A stretch of DNA of 64,000 nucleotides. Source: DATEDA01 sp963744255. Lineage in GTDB: Bacteria; Pseudomonadota; Gammaproteobacteria; Burkholderiales; SG8-39. Positions 60,342-64,000 of this stretch are shown piece by piece (the stretch's first letter is position 1; the number at the start of each line of letters is the position of its first letter). The stretch covers positions 1 to 64,000 of the forward strand of contig CAVUSZ010000045.1 of assembly GCA_963744255.1 (NCBI GenBank), read 5' to 3'. The notes under the pieces are model-generated. The model was given only the letters and a program-made list of their open reading frames with translations. It had not been told where the DNA came from and made no database searches. A program made the translations under genes and the position numbers.

Positions 60342-61307
60342 CTAGAGCCAGCCTGCCTTGCGGAAGCGGTAGAAGAGATAGATGTCGATCGCGACCATCG
60401 CGGCAATCGCGAGCGGATAGCCGAAGGCCCACTTGAGCTCCGGCATGTGCTCGAAGTTCATGCCGTACACGCCGGCGATCATCGTCGGGACCGCGACGAG
60501 CGCGGCGTATCCAGCGAGCCGCTTCATCATCTCGTTTTCCTGCAGCTGGATCAGCGACACGCTCACCGCCATCGCGGTCGTCACCGCGTCGCGGATGCTG
60601 TCGATCGTCTGGTTGATCCGGCCGAGGTGGTCGTAGACGTCGCGGAAGTACTCCTGAGTCCCGACGCAGACGTGCGGGACCCGCCCACCGTACAGCTTGC
60701 CGACGCCTTCCGCGAGCGGACCGGAAGCATGCCGCAGCACCATGAGCTTCTGCTTGAGGCCGTAGAGCGCCTCGATGTTCCGGCGCGCGAGCCCGCCGGC
60801 GAAAATCTGCTCCTCGAGATTCTCGAACTCGGTCTCGAGCGCTTCGAGCACTGGGAAATACCGGTCGACGATCGAGTCCATCAGCGCGTACAGCACGAAC
60901 CCCGATCCGTGCCGCAAGAGCTCCGGCTCGGTCTCGCAGCGCGCCCGGACGTCCGCGAAGCCGCGCTTGGCCCGATGCCGGACCGAGAGGACATAGTTCG
61001 GGCCGGCAAAGACGGCGACCTCGCCGCTGCGGAGGTTCTTCCCCTCCAGCTCGACGGTGTGCAGGACGACGAAGAGCGAGTTGCCGTATTCCTCGATCTT
61101 GGGTCGCTGGTGGCCGCTTTGCGCGTCCTCGACGGCGAGCTCGTGCAGGCCGAACTCCTCCTGCATCGCCTCGAGCTCGCCCGGCTCCGGCTCGTAGAGC
61201 GCCACCCAGACGAAGCAGTCCGGGCGCTTCACGTACTCGCTGATGTCGTCGCGGCTGATGTCGCCGAGCTTCGTCCCGTTCTGGTAGGCGACGCAGTTGA
61301 TCAGCAT
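60342..61307 (-). CDS. corA: CorA magnesium/cobalt transporter
   Basis: A 321-residue CorA channel. A large cytosolic domain (residues about 1-255) is followed by two C-terminal helices with the selectivity motif YGMNFEHMPEL (GMN near residue 278) between them. FENLEEQIFAGG and RDVYDHLGRINQTIDSIRDAVTTAM belong to the long stalk helices. Forms pentamers for Mg2+ uptake. Preceded by a 66-base gap to aroG on the same strand. Confidence 0.92.
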   Translation of the reverse strand: MLINCVAYQNGTKLGDISRDDISEYVKRPDCFVWVALYEPEPGELEAMQEEFGLHELAVEDAQSGHQRPKIEEYGNSLFVVLHTVELEGKNLRSGEVAVFAGPNYVLSVRHRAKRGFADVRARCETEPELLRHGSGFVLYALMDSIVDRYFPVLEALETEFENLEEQIFAGGLARRNIEALYGLKQKLMVLRHASGPLAEGVGKLYGGRVPHVCVGTQEYFRDVYDHLGRINQTIDSIRDAVTTAMAVSVSLIQLQENEMMKRLAGYAALVAVPTMIAGVYGMNFEHMPELKWAFGYPLAIAAMVAIDIYLFYRFRKAGWL

Positions 61308-61373
61308 GTGTGTTGTTCTCCTCCCGACGCACCGGCGATACGCCGCGCGCTCCGCCGCCTGCAGCGGCCGTCT

Positions 61374-62444
61374 CTAGGCCCGCGCCGGCAGCACCGGCGC
61401 CAGCTCGTCCCGCGCGCGGCGCAGCATCTCCTCGGTCGATTCCCAGTCGACGCACGGGTCGGTGACCGAGACGCCGTACTTGAGCTGGGAGAGATCGGCG
61501 GGGATCGCTTGGCTGCCGGCGGCGAGGTTCGACTCGACCATCAGGCCGACGATCGAGCGGTTGCCCTCCTGGATCTGGTGCGAGCAGTCGTGGAACACGA
61601 GCGGCTGCAGCGCGTGGTCCTTGAGCGAGTTCGCGTGCGAGCAGTCGACGACGATGTTCGCCGGGAGCTCCGCGGCCGCGAGCGCTCGCTCGGCGAGCCG
61701 CACGCTCACGGTGTCGTAATTCGGCCGCCCGCCGCCGCCCCGGAGCACGAGATGGCCGTAGCGGTTGCCGGTCGTGCGGACGATGGCCGGCCGCCCCTGG
61801 CGGTTGATGCCGAGGAAGCTGTGCGGCTGCGACGCCGAGCGGATCGCGTTCACCGCGACCTCCAGCCCCCCGTCGGTGCCGTTCTTGAAGCCGACCGGCG
61901 CCGACAGCCCGCTCGCCATCTCGCGGTGCGTCTGCGACTCCGTGGTGCGCGCGCCGATCGCGTACCAGCTGATGAGGTCGCCCAGGTACTGCGGCGACAG
62001 CGGGTCGAGCGCCTCCGAGCCGGCCGGCAGGCCGAGCTCGGCGAACGCGGCGAGGAGCTTGCGCGCGCGCACGATGCCTTCGTCGATGCGGAACGAGTCG
62101 TCCATGTGCGGATCGTTGATGAACCCCTTCCACCCGGCCACCGTGCGCGGCTTCTCGAAGTACACGCGCATGATGACGAAGAGCGTGTCGCGCAAGCGCT
62201 CGGCGGCGCCCGCAAGCCGGCCCGCGTACTCGAGCGCAGCGTCCGGATCGTGGATGGAGCACGGACCGATCACGACGAAGAGCCGCGGATCCTTGCGCTC
62301 GAGGATCGCGCGAACCGTCGAACGCCCGCGGGCGACCGTTTCCGCCGCGGCCGGGGAAAGCGGCACCTCGGCCCTCACGGCGTCCGGCGTCGGCATCTCC
62401 TCCATGCCGGAGACATTGACGTTGTCGAGCGGTTCGGCGTTCAT
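61374..62444 (-). CDS. aroG: 3-deoxy-7-phosphoheptulonate synthase (DAHP synthase, class I)
   Basis: A 356-residue class I DAHP synthase, first step of the shikimate pathway (PEP plus erythrose 4-phosphate). Conserved: VVIGPCSIHDPDAALEYA, MRVYFEKPRTVAGWKGFINDPHMD, EALDPLSPQYLGDLISWYAIGARTTESQTHREMASGLSAPVGFKNGTDG, metal and substrate residues in IVVDCSHANSLKD. The N-terminus is long enough for the feedback site of AroG/F/H. ATG 62444 lies 60 bases from the divergent aminotransferase gene. Confidence 0.92.
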   Translation of the reverse strand: MNAEPLDNVNVSGMEEMPTPDAVRAEVPLSPAAAETVARGRSTVRAILERKDPRLFVVIGPCSIHDPDAALEYAGRLAGAAERLRDTLFVIMRVYFEKPRTVAGWKGFINDPHMDDSFRIDEGIVRARKLLAAFAELGLPAGSEALDPLSPQYLGDLISWYAIGARTTESQTHREMASGLSAPVGFKNGTDGGLEVAVNAIRSASQPHSFLGINRQGRPAIVRTTGNRYGHLVLRGGGGRPNYDTVSVRLAERALAAAELPANIVVDCSHANSLKDHALQPLVFHDCSHQIQEGNRSIVGLMVESNLAAGSQAIPADLSQLKYGVSVTDPCVDWESTEEMLRRARDELAPVLPARA

Positions 62445-62504
62445 TTGGGCGATTATGCGCCAGGCCGCCGCGCTAGAATGCACCTCCCTTCCAAGGACGC
62501 TGTC

Positions 62505-63830
62505 ATGACCGACCCCGGCGCGCTCGACCTCGACGCCTACTGGATGCCGCTCACGTCGAACCGCGCGTTCAAGCGCGCGCCGCGCCTCGTCGTGTCGGCG
62601 AAAGACATGTACTACACGACCGCCGACGGCAAGCAGGTGCTCGACGGGCTCGCGACGCTGTGGTGCGTGAACGCCGGGCATTGCCGGCCGAAGATCGTCG
62701 AGGCGATCGGCCGCCAGGCGGCAGTGCTCGACTACGCGTCGTCGTACTCGCTCGGCCACCCGCTCGCGTTCGAGGCGGCGGGGCGTCTGGTCGCGCTCGC
62801 GCCGGAGGGCATCGGCCACGTGTTCTTCACGAACTCGGGGTCGGAGGCGGTCGAGACCGCGCTCAAGATCGCGCTGGCCTATCATCGCCTGACGGGCGCA
62901 TCGACCCGCACGCGGTTCGTCGGCCGCGAGCGCGGATTCCACGGCGCGAACTTCGGCGGCATTTCGGTGGGCGGCGTGCCGGCGTACCGCAAGGCGTTCG
63001 CGGCGGGACTGCTGCCCGGCGTGGATCATATGCGGCACACGCAGGATCTCTCGGCGCGCGCGTTCGTGCGCGGCGAGGCTGCGAGCGGCGCCGAGCTCGC
63101 CGACGAGCTGGAGGACCGGATCATCCCGCTCCACGACGCGTCGAACATCGCGGCGGTGATCGTCGAGCCGGTCGCCGGCGCAGGCGGCGTGCTCATCCCG
63201 CCGCGAGGATACCTGCGGCGGCTGCGCGAGATCTGCGACCGGCACGGGATCCTCCTCGTCTTCGACGAGGTGATCACCGGGTTCGGGCGGCTCGGGAAGC
63301 CGTTCGCGAGCCAGTTCTTCGGCGTGACGCCCGACCTGATCACGTTCGCGAAGGGCATCACCAGCGGCACGGTGCCCATGGGCGGCGTGCTCGTGAAGAA
63401 GGAGATCTATCGCACGTTCATGGACGCCTCGGCTGCCGGCGTGGAGCTCTTCCACGGCTACACGTACTCGGGCCACCCGCTGGCGGCCGCGGCGGCGCTC
63501 GCGACGCTCGATACCTACGCCGCGGAGCGACTCTTCGACCGGACGAACGAGCTGGCGAAGCGCTTCGAGGACGGCGTGCATGCGTTCCGCACGCTGCCGA
63601 ACGTCATCGACTGCCGCAACCTGCAGCTCATCGGCGCGGTCGAGCTCGCCCCCCGTCCCGGCGCGCCCGGCGCGCGCGCGCTGGAGGTGCACGAAAAGGC
63701 GTGGGACCGCGGGGTGTTCGTGCGGCCGATCGGCGACAGCATCGCGTTCTGCCCGCCGCTGATCGCCGACGGCACGCATCTCGACCAGATGTTCGGCGTC
63801 GTCGCGGAGGCCGTGCGCGAGGTTGCCTGA
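62505..63830 (+). CDS. Class III omega-amino acid-pyruvate aminotransferase
   Basis: A 441-residue PLP aminotransferase of class III. WMPLTSNRAFKRAPRLVVSAKDMYYTTADGKQVLDG and FFTNSGSEAVETALKIALAYHR are typical of beta-alanine-pyruvate aminotransferases. The PLP Lys lies in LITFAKGITSGTVPMGGVLV (near residue 287), preceded by the Asp of LLVFDEVITGFGRLG. Product with beta-alanine is malonate semialdehyde plus alanine, which would then use MmsA and Ald in this window (inference). ATG 62505 has AAGGA about 8 bases upstream; ATG 62478 is possible. Confidence 0.9.
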   Translation: MTDPGALDLDAYWMPLTSNRAFKRAPRLVVSAKDMYYTTADGKQVLDGLATLWCVNAGHCRPKIVEAIGRQAAVLDYASSYSLGHPLAFEAAGRLVALAPEGIGHVFFTNSGSEAVETALKIALAYHRLTGASTRTRFVGRERGFHGANFGGISVGGVPAYRKAFAAGLLPGVDHMRHTQDLSARAFVRGEAASGAELADELEDRIIPLHDASNIAAVIVEPVAGAGGVLIPPRGYLRRLREICDRHGILLVFDEVITGFGRLGKPFASQFFGVTPDLITFAKGITSGTVPMGGVLVKKEIYRTFMDASAAGVELFHGYTYSGHPLAAAAALATLDTYAAERLFDRTNELAKRFEDGVHAFRTLPNVIDCRNLQLIGAVELAPRPGAPGARALEVHEKAWDRGVFVRPIGDSIAFCPPLIADGTHLDQMFGVVAEAVREVA

Positions 63831-63903
63831 GCGGGCGGCGCGTGCAATATTCGGGTGTCATGCTGGGTCCTCTGCTGCGCATGATGACGAGACGGGGCGG
63901 CCG

Positions 63904-64000
63904 ATGAGGATCTTCTTCTGTCCGGAGCAGCTGGCGCACCGACCGGCGCAGTTCATGATCGCCGGCAGGCTGGTGCCGAGCCTCGAGGCGCCGGAGCGGT
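63904..64000 (+). CDS. Histone deacetylase / acetylpolyamine amidohydrolase family, 5' end only
   Basis: The first 32 codons (MRIFFCPEQLAHRPAQFMI, then RLVPSLEAPERx) match the start of class II deacetylase-like proteins such as acetylpolyamine amidohydrolases, where the opening strand is followed by the P-E-x-P-x-R region. The gene runs off the window, so the metal site cannot be checked. It starts 73 bases after the aminotransferase stop on the same strand and may be in the same operon. Confidence 0.6.
   Translation, partial: MRIFFCPEQLAHRPAQFMIAGRLVPSLEAPER

Noticed and set aside
60447..62504. Long + strand open frame antisense to corA and aroG, running into the aminotransferase
   Set aside because: Only the part from 62505 matches a family; the upstream stretch is the complement of two well-supported genes.
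63856..63906. Short frame (about 15 codons) between the aminotransferase and the deacetylase-like gene
   Set aside because: Too short and with no RBS; probably chance.
1..64000. tRNA, rRNA, CRISPR arrays, prophage or insertion sequences
   Set aside because: No cloverleaf-like sequence, no regular spaced repeats, and no transposase or integrase motif was seen on either strand.

Overview
The window is 64 kb of very GC-rich DNA, densely packed with genes that often overlap by 1 or 4 bases. The families suggest the chromosome of a metabolically versatile betaproteobacterium: a PsrA-type TetR repressor heading a fad operon, a long-form ChrA, LutAB, EgtD, HAAT (Liv-type) transport and an Fsr-like MFS pump. 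This lineage call is an inference from gene content. I saw no rRNA, tRNA, CRISPR array, intact transposase or phage gene.

Layout. 1-4.2 kb: the 3' part of a suf Fe-S assembly operon (sufC-sufD-sufS-sufU-nfu), with one single-base frameshift in each of the first three genes. 4.2-9.4 kb: a truncated DoxX, a 48-residue exported peptide with a near-ideal ribosome binding site, a strong terminator, then an AttEFGH-like export set (ATPase, 835-residue permease, CrtC/AttH-like protein). 9.6-18.8 kb: an SGNH hydrolase, an alpha/beta hydrolase with a BadH-like dehydrogenase, a dienoyl-CoA reductase, an MFS pump, an orphan polar amino acid binding protein and small membrane proteins. 19-24.4 kb: a ppk2 broken by an internal deletion, a phasin-like protein, an SDR, and an AtzG/AtzE-like amidase pair with a hydantoin-racemase-like gene, flanked by fragments of oligopeptide ABC transporter ATPases. 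24.4-29.6 kb: a chromate resistance pair (rhodanese-ChrB, ChrA), another SDR, DUF429, a thioesterase and a broken Uma2 gene. 29.6-36.4 kb: a five-gene fatty acid beta-oxidation operon (psrA-fadE-lipoprotein-thiolase-fadJ) with a textbook promoter and PsrA-type operator. 36.5-41 kb: an Atm1-type ABC exporter, a D-Ala-D-Ala peptidase, EgtD and a DUF202 protein. 41-45.2 kb: an IclR regulator divergent from lutA-lutB-ald (lactate and alanine to pyruvate).

The most interesting block is 45.3-58.3 kb. An RpiR regulator sits between two divergent arms whose promoters interleave and are covered by GAAC/GTTC dyads. The left arm is livM-livG-livF plus a fourth, atypical ATPase with no LSGGQ signature. 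The right arm is rpiR, a kinase-aldolase fusion (IolC-DUF2090), a beta-hydroxyacid dehydrogenase carrying an Arg-Thr substrate motif, a Tat-exported binding protein, livH, two SDRs, an MmsA/IolA-type CoA-acylating aldehyde dehydrogenase and a lipoprotein. Together this resembles a self-contained uptake and catabolic pathway for an unidentified sugar, polyol or sugar acid. It uses the lower half of the inositol route without iolG, iolE, iolD or iolB. The last 5 kb hold an AraC regulator, CorA, DAHP synthase, an omega-amino acid aminotransferase and the start of a deacetylase-family gene.

Across the window several genes are damaged. There are four single-base frameshifts (sufC, sufD, sufS, livK) and several truncations or internal deletions (ppk2, uma2, opp fragments, doxX). 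The single-base events may be sequencing or assembly error; the larger deletions look more like real decay.
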